Shown here: piece after piece, positions 51,095 to 60,452 of the stretch
Layout of the letters: every line of letters begins with the position of its first letter
Position numbering within the stretch: position 1 is the stretch's first letter
NCBI GenBank assembly: GCA_964371055.1
Contig: CAYJLF010000001.1
Location: 124,001-188,000, forward strand
Direction: 5' to 3'
From: CAYJLF01 sp964371055
Lineage (GTDB): Bacteria; Eisenbacteria; RBG-16-71-46; CAIMUX01
DNA: 64,000 nucleotides
Program-made: the position numbers and the translations under genes
Notes under the pieces: generated by a model
Told to the model about the DNA's origin: nothing
The model's input: only the letters and a program-made list of their open reading frames with translations
Database searches by the model: none

Positions 51095-52426
51095 CTAGCC
51101 GTTCATCATCTCCAGGAATTTCCGGTTCGTCTTCGTGTTGCTCATCTTCTCGACCAGGAATTCCATCGCCTCGACCGCGTTCATCTCCGAAAGGAACTTG
51201 CGCAGGATCCAGATGCGGCGCAGGTCGCCCTCGGGCAGAAGGAGTTCTTCCTTCCGCGTCCCGCTCTTGTTCAGCTCGATGGCCGGGAAGATCCGCTTGT
51301 CGGAGAGCTTGCGGTCGAGCACCAGCTCCATGTTGCCGGTCCCCTTGAACTCCTCGAAGATCACGTCGTCCATCCGGGAGCCGGTCTCGATCAGGGCGGT
51401 GGCCATGATGGTGAGCGAACCGCCCTCTTCGACGTTCCGGGCGGCGCCGAAGAAACGCTTCGGGCGGTGCAGCGCATTGGCGTCGACACCTCCCGAGAGG
51501 ATCTTGCCCGAGTGCGGAACGACGGTGTTGTAGGCCCGCGCCAGACGCGTGATCGAATCGAGCAGGATGACCACGTCGCGCTTGTGCTCGACCAGGCGGC
51601 GCGCCTTCTCGATCACCATCTCGGCCACCTGGACGTGCCGCTCCGCCGGTTCGTCGAAGGTCGAGGAGATCACCTCCGCCTGGACGTTCCGCTCCATGTC
51701 GGTCACTTCCTCGGGCCGCTCATCGATCAGAAGAACGATGAGGAAGACCTCGGGATGGTTCTCCGTCACCGCATTCGCGATCTTCTGCAGGATGATCGTC
51801 TTCCCCGCCTTGGGCGGCGAGACGATGAGGCCGCGCTGCCCCTTTCCGATCGGCGAGAGCAGATCGATGATCCGGGTGGAGAGATCCCGGTTCTGCATCT
51901 CCAGCTTGATCTTCTCCAGCGGGTAGAGCGGAGTCAGGTTCTCGAAGAGGGTCTTCTCCTTCGCCGCCTCGGGAGGCTCGAAGTTGACCACTTCGACGCG
52001 CAGAAGCGCGAAGTACCGTTCGCCATCCTTGGGCGGACGGACCTGCCCCTGCACCGTGTCGCCGGTGCGCAGGTCGAACCGCTTGATCTGGGAGGGGGAG
52101 ACGTAGATGTCGTCGGGACTCGGCAGGTAGTTGTAGTCGGGAGACCGCAGGAACCCGTAGCCCTCGGGCAGGATCTCGAGCACGCCGGTCGAGAAGATCA
52201 GGCCGCTCTTCTTGGTCTGGGCCTCGAGGATCTTGAAGATCAGATCCTGTTTGCGGATCCCGCTGACGCCCTGGACCCCCAGGTCCTGGGCGGCGTGCAT
52301 CAGGTCCGGGACCGTCAGCCGCTTCATCTCGCTGATGTCCATGGCGGGAGTGTCGGAGGAGACAGGAACCTCCCCGTTGCCGGTCGAGGTCTCGACGTAG
52401 TCGTTGTCCGTGGTCTCTTTCTTCAT
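51095..52426 (-). CDS. rho: Transcription termination factor Rho (canonical)
   Basis: A 443-residue hexameric RNA helicase of normal domain order. The Rho-N helical part is MDISEMKRLTVPDLMHAAQ, and the cold-shock RNA-binding domain has GYGFLRSPDYNYLPSPDDI and RTGDTVQGQVRPP. The motor has Walker A PPKAGKT, ERPEEVTDM, Walker B VVILLDSITRLARAYN, the Q-loop SGGVDANALHRPKRFFGAARN and the R-loop EFKGTGNMEL. It ends untranslated transcripts genome-wide. The ATG at 52426 is chosen for its family-like N-terminus, though its ribosome site is weak (AAGG), so an upstream GTG at 52483 cannot be excluded. A second, divergent Rho lies at 6007-7956. Confidence 0.96.
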   Translation of the reverse strand: MKKETTDNDYVETSTGNGEVPVSSDTPAMDISEMKRLTVPDLMHAAQDLGVQGVSGIRKQDLIFKILEAQTKKSGLIFSTGVLEILPEGYGFLRSPDYNYLPSPDDIYVSPSQIKRFDLRTGDTVQGQVRPPKDGERYFALLRVEVVNFEPPEAAKEKTLFENLTPLYPLEKIKLEMQNRDLSTRIIDLLSPIGKGQRGLIVSPPKAGKTIILQKIANAVTENHPEVFLIVLLIDERPEEVTDMERNVQAEVISSTFDEPAERHVQVAEMVIEKARRLVEHKRDVVILLDSITRLARAYNTVVPHSGKILSGGVDANALHRPKRFFGAARNVEEGGSLTIMATALIETGSRMDDVIFEEFKGTGNMELVLDRKLSDKRIFPAIELNKSGTRKEELLLPEGDLRRIWILRKFLSEMNAVEAMEFLVEKMSNTKTNRKFLEMMNG

Positions 52427-52610
52427 GGCCTTGGCGAATTCCGTTGGGTGAGGGTTGGAGCGGTCTCGCGGTCGACCCGTCACGGGTTCAACCCAAGCCG
52501 CCGGGGCATCCGATTCAGGGGCGGTGGTTCTGGGTCGTGATTGATCTTCGGTGATTCAGTTCTCGATGGGCTCCGGTTCAACCACTGCAGATGTGATGGC
52601 GTGTAGCCCG

Positions 52611-52639
52611 AAGGTATCGACCGCGGCGGGCGGTGTCAA
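52611..52639 (-). promoter_or_regulatory. Promoter of rho
   Basis: A perfect -35 TTGACA (52634-52639 on the minus strand), a 17-base spacer and TACCTT (52611-52616). It places transcription start near 52605 and leaves a leader of about 180 bases before the rho ATG, long enough for autogenous attenuation, as known for rho in other bacteria. The rest of the 283-base gap shows no gene. Confidence 0.65.
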
Positions 52640-52709
52640 CGGGCGTTTGCCGGGGGATTCGGGGCGACCGGGCGCCAGCCCGGCCTCGGCCTTCCGCCCC
52701 ACCACCACA

Positions 52710-53753
52710 CTACCCGGCCGGGGTCCCGGGGGGGGCTGCCGGCTCGCTCCCGGGACTCGGCCGCACCGCCTCCCCGGCAAAAAGCCCCCGCACAATCGCC
52801 CCGGCCGCTTCCAGGCCGGCGTCCGTCGACGCGGCGAGAAGCTGCTCCAGGCGGGCCGGATCCTCCCGCGCCGTCTCCATCCAGGACCGGGCGAACGCGC
52901 CCGACCGGATCTCCGCGAGCACCTCGGCCATTCGCTCCCGCGCGCCCGTGCCGAGAATCCTCTCCCCCCGCGTCAGGTCACCGTACAGGGCGGTCGGGCT
53001 GATCCTCCGGCGCATCCCCTCCGGACCGTATCGCTCGAGGAGTTCGGCCGTCAGGCGGAGTTGCTGCACGCACTCCAGATAGGCGGCCTCGGGCGGGTAG
53101 CCCGCGTCGATCAGCACCTCGAAGGCGGCGCGGGTGAGCGCGTTCATTCCTCCGCAGAGGACAACCTGTTCCCCGAAGAGGTCGATCTCGGCCTCCTGGG
53201 CCATCGTCACCTCGATCATCCCGGCGCGCGCACAGCCGAGGGAGGCTCCATACGCCCGGGCACGCGCCTCCGCCTGTCCCGAGACGTCACGATGCACCGC
53301 GAGCAGGGCGGGAAGACCGCTTCCCTGCACGTATCGATCGCGCAACTGCACTCCGGGCCCCGCGGGGGCGACCACGGCCAGATCCCACTCGGGCGCGGAG
53401 TCGGGCGGGTCGAATCGGAGGGAAAAGCCATGCGCGAAGAGCAGCATCTTGACGCGCCCCGCGCCGGGACGGGCCAGGCGTCCGATCACGCCGGCCTGCG
53501 CCTCGTCCGGGATCAGAACCGCCACGAGGTCGGCATGGTCCGCCAGCGCTTCGGGCGAAAGGACCTGGAAGCCGTCAGCGGATGCGCACTCCGCCGACCA
53601 GCCCCCCGGCCGGGCCGAGACGATCACGGCGTGCCCCGTGTCGCGCAGGTTCCAAGCCTGCGCGCGCCCCTGGTTGCCGTAGCCGAGCACCGCCAGCGTC
53701 CAGCCGGCGATCGGATCGATCGGACACTCTTCCGCGCGCACGATGGTGGCCAT
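52710..53753 (-). CDS. Ketol-acid reductoisomerase (IlvC)-like protein with altered active site
   Basis: A 347-residue protein with the class I reductoisomerase fold: Rossmann loop VLGYGNQGRAQAWNLRDTG, FAHGF, then a knotted helical domain with AEIDLFGEQVVLCGG (D191 and E195, the first metal ligands) and RISPTALYGD. Three positions invariant in true IlvC differ. The lysine of APKxPG is A131 (APAGPG), and the HE pair of ECLHELK is Q230-Q231 (ECVQQLR), which removes a metal-ligand glutamate. It starts with a good site (GGAGGTGTG). There are no ilv or leu neighbours. It is probably a repurposed or inactive paralogue, and whether a normal ilvC exists elsewhere is unknown. The C-terminus is Pro/Ala-rich. 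Confidence 0.85.
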   Translation of the reverse strand: MATIVRAEECPIDPIAGWTLAVLGYGNQGRAQAWNLRDTGHAVIVSARPGGWSAECASADGFQVLSPEALADHADLVAVLIPDEAQAGVIGRLARPGAGRVKMLLFAHGFSLRFDPPDSAPEWDLAVVAPAGPGVQLRDRYVQGSGLPALLAVHRDVSGQAEARARAYGASLGCARAGMIEVTMAQEAEIDLFGEQVVLCGGMNALTRAAFEVLIDAGYPPEAAYLECVQQLRLTAELLERYGPEGMRRRISPTALYGDLTRGERILGTGARERMAEVLAEIRSGAFARSWMETAREDPARLEQLLAASTDAGLEAAGAIVRGLFAGEAVRPSPGSEPAAPPGTPAG

Positions 53754-53775
53754 CACACCTCCGATCTGCCGCAAC

Positions 53776-53817
53776 GGCACAGGCCGGGTGGAGCTAACCC
53801 CGCCCGGCCTGCCTTTT
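53776..53817. terminator. Terminator-like hairpin between the TPR lipoprotein and IlvC-like genes
   Basis: AGGCCGGG (53781-53788) pairs with CCCGGCCT (53803-53810), extended by GGC/GCC outside. On the plus strand it is followed by CTTTTC, but no plus-strand gene ends here. On the minus strand it lies at the head of the IlvC-like leader, after AAAAGG. It may be a bidirectional terminator for the lipoprotein gene or a leader structure. Confidence 0.45.
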
Positions 53818-53907
53818 CACTCCATCGTCAGCCCGACCTGGAACGCGTCTGCCATCCGGCCGAACGCCTGCCGAGCCGCTCAGGGCATCTTCCGGGTGAC
53901 TCCCGGA

Positions 53908-55500
53908 TCAGTAGGCATAGACTCCGACGTCATTCGACTTGCGGAACGTGGCGGCGGCCGCGTACTCCGCCGTCAGCGGAATCTCGAAGTTCCACTTCCC
54001 CTTCGAGATCAGCTTGTCGATCGAGGTGAAGACCGTCCCCAATGCCTCGCCATCCTCGTCGGAGATCGTGTACTCGACCCGGACGTAGGTGTACTCGCGG
54101 GTGCCGTTGTTGGTCACCGTTCCCTTCAGGATCTTCGATCCCGGCGTCTTCTCCAGAATCGCCTCGTCGGAGATCGCGAGCACGCCGGTCGGCGCGAACT
54201 TGCTGGCGAACTTCTCCGCGCCCTGCACGAAACCGTAGCCGGTGCCGCGCAGCCAGTAGAGCCACACTTCGTATTCGATGCCCTGGGAATCGAAGGTCAG
54301 AATCTCCTCGGGGGGACCATTCTCCAGGTAGCGGCGCTTCAGGTCCGAGCCCGGCCCGAAGGCCTCGGCCCGCGCTCCCGCCTGTTCGGGTGCAACCCTG
54401 ACTCCCCGCTTCAGCGCGGTGCCGAAAGCGACTCCCGCGAAGAGCGCGTCCTTGTTGCCGAGCTGCCCTTCGACGCGGCCCAGGATGTCGCGGTAGCTCC
54501 CGTTCCGCGGATCGAGATCGACCATGCGGTTGGCATACTCGCGGGCCGCGGCATAGTCCCCCTTGTCCCGGAGAAGCCCGACCACACTGTAGAGGACCTC
54601 GACGTCGGCGGGGTTCTCGTTCAGGATCGTGTTGTACCGTTCCACCGCCTCGGCCAGGAGCGCGTCCTTCTCTTCCGGCACGAGCTGGGACAGCTCGTAG
54701 GCCAGGATGCCGAGCCAGTAGTTGAGGCGCGTCTCGGACGGACGCAGCTCGATCGCGCGGCGGAAGTAGCTCTGCGCCGCCTCGAACGCGACGCGCGCCG
54801 CGGTCGAGTCCCCGGCATCCCGCGCCTTCTCGCCCGCAAAGGAGCTCTTCTCCCCCTGCTGCAGGTAGATCCCGTAGAGCTGGCGCTCGACCTTGGTCCG
54901 GTCTTCCGGCCTGGCGTTCTTCGCCAGATCGATCGCATGACGGAAGTTCTCGATCGCCGGCTCGATGTCGTGCAGGTTGACCAGCACGACCCCTCGCGTG
55001 CTGAAGGTCTGATACTGGGTCGGTGAATAGGTCTCCGCCCTCGCCAGCTCGGCGAGCGCGTCACGATACAGCTTCTCCGCCTGCGTCGAATCGCCGGCCG
55101 CCTTCGCATCCTGCGCTTTGGTGGCGGACGACTGACCGGCGCGCATCTGCAGACTCCAGTAGTGGTCCCGGTTGTCCTGGACATCCTTGCGCAGCAGGGT
55201 GTCGAGCGCGACCGCACGGTCGAAGTAGTACGAGGCGGAGTCGGGCTGCCCGAGCTCGGCGAAACTCTTGCCGAGCCAGAGGCGGGCCTCCCCGCTCTTC
55301 GGCATCTCCCGGCAGGCCAGCTGGAACGTCTCGCGCGCGCGTTCGAAGCGCGCCTGCCGCTCCGCCTCGTCCTGCAGCCGGCCGGCCTGGTCGAAGTGGA
55401 GCTTGCCGCCGGCCAGGTTCGGGTTACTGCAACCGGCCCACCAGGAGATCAAAACCACGCCCGCGAGGGCTGCCAGAAGACTCCAGCGCTTCATCATCAT
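53908..55500 (-). CDS. TPR-containing lipoprotein with C-terminal FxLYD-type domain
   Basis: A 530-residue protein with a lipoprotein signal (LLAALAGVVLISWWAGC, cysteine at the cleavage site). TPR-like repeats run through most of the chain (ARLWLGKSFAELGQPDSASYYFDRA, quoted for its core LGQPDSASYYF; LSQLVPEE; LDPRNGSYRDILGRV). A C-terminal beta domain (KGTVTNNGTREYTYVRVEY, then GKWNFEIPL) resembles FxLYD. The protein is probably anchored on a periplasmic membrane face and used for assembly or protein contacts. No enzyme motif is seen. Several in-frame starts crowd the 5-prime end (GTG TTG ATG ATG ATG), and I chose the first ATG, which has GAGG five bases upstream. A strong promoter precedes it. 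Confidence 0.8.
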   Translation of the reverse strand: MMMKRWSLLAALAGVVLISWWAGCSNPNLAGGKLHFDQAGRLQDEAERQARFERARETFQLACREMPKSGEARLWLGKSFAELGQPDSASYYFDRAVALDTLLRKDVQDNRDHYWSLQMRAGQSSATKAQDAKAAGDSTQAEKLYRDALAELARAETYSPTQYQTFSTRGVVLVNLHDIEPAIENFRHAIDLAKNARPEDRTKVERQLYGIYLQQGEKSSFAGEKARDAGDSTAARVAFEAAQSYFRRAIELRPSETRLNYWLGILAYELSQLVPEEKDALLAEAVERYNTILNENPADVEVLYSVVGLLRDKGDYAAAREYANRMVDLDPRNGSYRDILGRVEGQLGNKDALFAGVAFGTALKRGVRVAPEQAGARAEAFGPGSDLKRRYLENGPPEEILTFDSQGIEYEVWLYWLRGTGYGFVQGAEKFASKFAPTGVLAISDEAILEKTPGSKILKGTVTNNGTREYTYVRVEYTISDEDGEALGTVFTSIDKLISKGKWNFEIPLTAEYAAAATFRKSNDVGVYAY

Positions 55501-55574
55501 CAACACCTCATCCCCAGCCGACTGGGTGCTCCAAGCCGCTTCGGACCCATGTCACGCGGGCCCGTTGAAGAGTC

Positions 55575-55603
55575 AGAGTAGGAGGGGGCCCGAGGAGTGT
55601 CAA
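55575..55603 (-). promoter_or_regulatory. Promoter of the TPR/FxLYD lipoprotein gene
   Basis: A perfect -35 TTGACA (55598-55603 on the minus strand), a 17-base spacer and TACTCT (55575-55580). The -35 contains the TGA stop of the upstream phosphatase gene, so the lipoprotein gene is separately expressed although it lies only 99 bases downstream. Confidence 0.6.
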
Positions 55604-56280
55604 GGCCGGGGGGAGTTCCCCAGGAGCACCCGGCGCAGTTCCGCGACCGATCCGACCGTGAGATCGGCCCCCGCCAGTTCATCGGCGCCCCCGTACCCGT
55701 AGAGACATCCGACGAACGGCACGCCGGCGCCGCGCGCCCCCTCGAGGTCGCTGGAGCGATCACCGACCATGACGGCCTGGTCCTCGCCCAGCTCGCGCCG
55801 GGCCGACGCGATCATGGCCGCCTTGGTGGTGAGGCCGTCCTTGCCGTAGTGGTAGATCCCGTCCAGCGTGGTCGCGTACCCCAGGCGGCGGCTGACCGCG
55901 TCGAGGTAGACGGAGCCGGCGTTGGTCACCAGGGCGAGCTTGCGCCCGCGCGCGCGCAGATCGGCCAGCAGCGCACCCACTCCGTCGAAGAAGCGGCCGC
56001 GCTCCAGGACCTCGCGCGCCTCCTCCTGCAGGCAGTGTTCGCGGAACTCGGCGGCGAGGTCTCGCAGCGGTTCGGGCAGGATCTCCCGGTAGAAGAGATG
56101 GCCGGGCTGTCCGGTGAGCCGGCAGATCTCCTCGTCGGTCGGCGGCGGCAGCTCGAAGCCGCGCGCGCGACAGAACGCGCGATGGGTGCGCTGGATGGCG
56201 GGGTTCGCCACCTCGTGCGAGGCGAAGAGGGTCCCGTCGTTGTCGAAGCAGATCAGGCGGGCATCGGTGATCGTATCCAT
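55600..56280 (-). CDS. HAD family hydrolase, phosphoglycolate phosphatase-like
   Basis: A 226-residue HAD-IA phosphatase with all four motifs intact: nucleophile FDNDGTLF, TNAG, the lysine in GKDGLTTKAAMI and the acidic VMVGDRSSDLEGARGAG. A helical cap lies between motifs I and II. Gph-type enzymes clear 2-phosphoglycolate, but related ones act on other small phosphates, and the substrate is not determined by these motifs. The gene ends inside the -35 of the next promoter and follows priA by 58 bases. Confidence 0.85.
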   Translation of the reverse strand: MDTITDARLICFDNDGTLFASHEVANPAIQRTHRAFCRARGFELPPPTDEEICRLTGQPGHLFYREILPEPLRDLAAEFREHCLQEEAREVLERGRFFDGVGALLADLRARGRKLALVTNAGSVYLDAVSRRLGYATTLDGIYHYGKDGLTTKAAMIASARRELGEDQAVMVGDRSSDLEGARGAGVPFVGCLYGYGGADELAGADLTVGSVAELRRVLLGNSPRP

Positions 56281-56338
56281 GACGGGGAGAGTACCACGGG
56301 ATCGCCGGGAGCGGCCGGTTCGGGCCCTGTGCGCCCGC

Positions 56339-58489
<2,151 letters not shown>

Positions 58490-58510
58490 GGCGGACTGAG
58501 CCTACACGAG

Positions 58511-58549
58511 AAACCGCCCCGGCGCTGCCGACCGTGTGCGGCGCCGGGG
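58511..58549 (-). terminator. Rho-independent terminator after the response regulator gene
   Basis: On the minus strand a 12-bp stem with one mismatch (CCCCGGCGCCGC / GCAGCGCCGGGG), a nine-base loop, and then CGGTTTCTC. It lies just after the response regulator stop and before priA. Confidence 0.7.
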
Positions 58550-58555
58550 CCTCGA

Positions 58556-58954
58556 TCAGTAGTTCGAGACCTGCCCGAGACGGGCCTGGTCGAGCAGATC
58601 GTGGATCTTCTCCAGCAGGCGGCGCGGACTGAACGGCTTGACGATGTAATCGTCCGCCCCGATCTCCAGGCCGGTCTCGCGATCGATCGGCCGGCCTTTG
58701 GCCGAGAGGAGGATCACCGGCAGGTGGCGGAACTCGTCGTCGGCCCGGAGCCGGCGCAGCACCTCGTATCCGTCCATCCGGGGCATCATGATGTCGAGGA
58801 CGACGAGGTCGGGGCTGTCGTTCGCGATCCGTCGCAGCGCCTCCTCGCCGTCGGCCGCGGTCAGGACCTCGTACCCCTCCATCGTGAGGGTGAACTCCAG
58901 GATGTGCACGATGTAGATCTCGTCATCGACGACCAGGACTCGCTTGCGTTCCAC
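58556..58954 (-). CDS. Single-domain response regulator
   Basis: A 132-residue CheY-like receiver. Acidic pocket VLVVDDEI, phospho-acceptor aspartate in LVVLDIMMPRMDG, the switch residue in VILLSAK and the lysine in DYIVKPFSP are all present. There is no output domain, so it acts through partners. GTG start with TGGAGG seven bases upstream. It lies 34 bases after the GGDEF response regulator and is followed by a terminator, so the two form a short operon. No cognate histidine kinase is in the window. Confidence 0.92.
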   Translation of the reverse strand: MERKRVLVVDDEIYIVHILEFTLTMEGYEVLTAADGEEALRRIANDSPDLVVLDIMMPRMDGYEVLRRLRADDEFRHLPVILLSAKGRPIDRETGLEIGADDYIVKPFSPRRLLEKIHDLLDQARLGQVSNY

Positions 58955-58988
58955 GACCGACCTCCAGTAACCCCGCGGGGCCGCGCCT

Positions 58989-59939
58989 TCACGACTCCCG
59001 ACGATCCCAGATGATGATGCTCCCGGGCTGTTGCTTGCCGAGCCGCTTCAACTCGGCCGCCACGTCCGCGACCTGTGCCGTGTGGGTGAACGATCTCGAT
59101 TCGGTGGAAACGGCTGCGACCGTCACCGTCATGAGGGGAGAACGCTCGAGTTCTCCCTTGCGATTGAGGACCTGGGTGTAACCCCGGGCCCGATCGGTCT
59201 GGCTGTACAGCTCGGGGGCCTCCGCATCGAAGCGCCGGACGAACTCCTCGGCAACCTCGCGGGCCCGCGCGGAATCGAGGATCAGCACGAAGTCGTCCCC
59301 GCCGATGTGGCCCACGAAGTCCCCGCGGCTCCCCTTACTCTCGACCACGCGCTGTAACAGGAGCGCGACCATGCGCAAGGCCTGGTCGCCTTTCGAATAG
59401 CTATAGAAGTCGTTGAATGGCTTGAAGTTATCCAGATCGATGTGCATGAAGACGAACGAGCCCTGCTCGGCGATCCGCCGCGCCAGCTCGGCTTCGATCG
59501 TGATGTTGCCCGGCAGGCCGGTCAGAGGGTTGGCATCCCGCTGCAGCCTTCCCCACTCGATGAGATTGCGAACCCGCGCCAAGAGCTCCTTCCGCTCGAA
59601 CGGCTTGGTGACATAGTCGTTCGCCCCCTGGCCGAGTCCACGCAGGCGGTCTTCCGACCCGGACATCGCGGTCAGCATGATGATCGGAATCTGGCGCGTG
59701 CGCGGGGAAGCCTTGAGACGGTGGCAGACCTCGTTGCCGTCGGCGCCGGGCATCATGACATCCATGAGAATGAGATCCGGAGTGCATTGGTCGACGCAGT
59801 CCAGCCCCTCGAGGCCGTCCCCCGCGACCTGCACCTCGTAGCCGGCCGCTTCCAGCTCGTACTTCAGAATCGTCTGGAGGAACGGATCGTCCTCCATGAC
59901 CAGGATTCTGTCGTTTGCTCGGATGACTTCTGTGACCAC
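58989..59939 (-). CDS. Response regulator with GGDEF domain
   Basis: A 316-residue protein. The N-terminal receiver has ILVMEDDPF, phospho-acceptor LILMDVMMPGADG and NDYVTKPFERKELL. The C-terminal GGDEF domain has NPLTGLPGN, the metal and substrate motif HIDLDNFKPFND, and a variant signature HIGGDDFVL. The inhibitory I-site RxxD, expected just before the signature, reads SRGD and is absent. It may make cyclic di-GMP without product inhibition or serve as a degenerate sensor. The GTG at 59939 has AGGAG six bases upstream and is preferred to earlier frame starts. A structured leader precedes it. Confidence 0.88.
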   Translation of the reverse strand: MVTEVIRANDRILVMEDDPFLQTILKYELEAAGYEVQVAGDGLEGLDCVDQCTPDLILMDVMMPGADGNEVCHRLKASPRTRQIPIIMLTAMSGSEDRLRGLGQGANDYVTKPFERKELLARVRNLIEWGRLQRDANPLTGLPGNITIEAELARRIAEQGSFVFMHIDLDNFKPFNDFYSYSKGDQALRMVALLLQRVVESKGSRGDFVGHIGGDDFVLILDSARAREVAEEFVRRFDAEAPELYSQTDRARGYTQVLNRKGELERSPLMTVTVAAVSTESRSFTHTAQVADVAAELKRLGKQQPGSIIIWDRRES

Positions 59940-59958
59940 GCCGTCTCCTGTGCCGGGT

Positions 59959-60051
59959 GGGCGGCCGCGCCGGTGCCCGAGCGGCCGCCCATCCATCCTG
60001 TTTGTGGCATTTATCGGGCCGGAACGCCCGGCTCCTGAGCCGGGTTCCCGG
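59959..60051 (-). promoter_or_regulatory. Two strong hairpins in the leader of the GGDEF regulator gene
   Basis: GGGCGGCCGC (59959-59968) and GCGGCCGCCC (59981-59990) form a perfect 10-bp stem with a 12-base loop, 20 bases before the start codon. A second hairpin covers 60019-60051: an outer CCGGAAC/GTTCCCGG with one bulge and an inner CCCGGCT/AGCCGGG with a four-base loop. Neither has a T-run, so they are not terminators. They match no riboswitch class I recognise. Confidence 0.5.
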
Positions 60052-60452
60052 TGAGTCCGCGTCAGGCGGCCCTCTGCTCCATGAAGTCAAACGACGTGCC
60101 GCCTGCGCAGGATCCCAGCGGAGATCCACCGCAAGGGAAATGATCCCGCACTTCATTGCTGAACAGGGAGTTACGGAACCGAGATCCAGTGGCGTCCAAG
60201 GCTGGGACCGACGAACGCAGGAGCGCTCGGCTGTACGTTGGGGCAAATGGCGCAGGAGCGGCGCAGGCCAAGCAGCGCGTCGGGGGCAACCCAGCGACCA
60301 CCCGAGGCGCGGCTCAAAGGCGCGGCGGCGGGCAAGGTGCGGCGACACAGTCGTTCGACCATGCGGAACGCAACGACGTCGCCCTCCGCCTGGCGGAGGT
60401 CAGGCAACGCTTCGAACGGAGCCGGGCGGCCGCATCGCGCCCAGGCGGGGCT
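60052..60452. other. Non-coding stretch upstream of the GGDEF regulator
   Basis: About 400 bases between the regulator leader and the M6 protease gene. Short open frames exist on both strands (for example 60171-60407 minus and 60062-60301 minus), but none has a ribosome site, family similarity or sensible composition. I looked for RNase P, tmRNA, SRP and GEMM-type signatures and saw none. A TTGACT on the minus strand near 60085-60090 lacks a -10 partner. Confidence 0.4.

Noticed and set aside
52476..52510. GGGTTCAACCC reminiscent of a tRNA T-arm
   Set aside because: No acceptor stem, anticodon arm or D-arm can be folded around it; it lies in the rho leader.
60062..60407. Two short minus-strand open frames of 78-79 codons upstream of the GGDEF gene
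   Set aside because: No ribosome site, no family resemblance, and they overlap each other in different frames; treated as non-coding.
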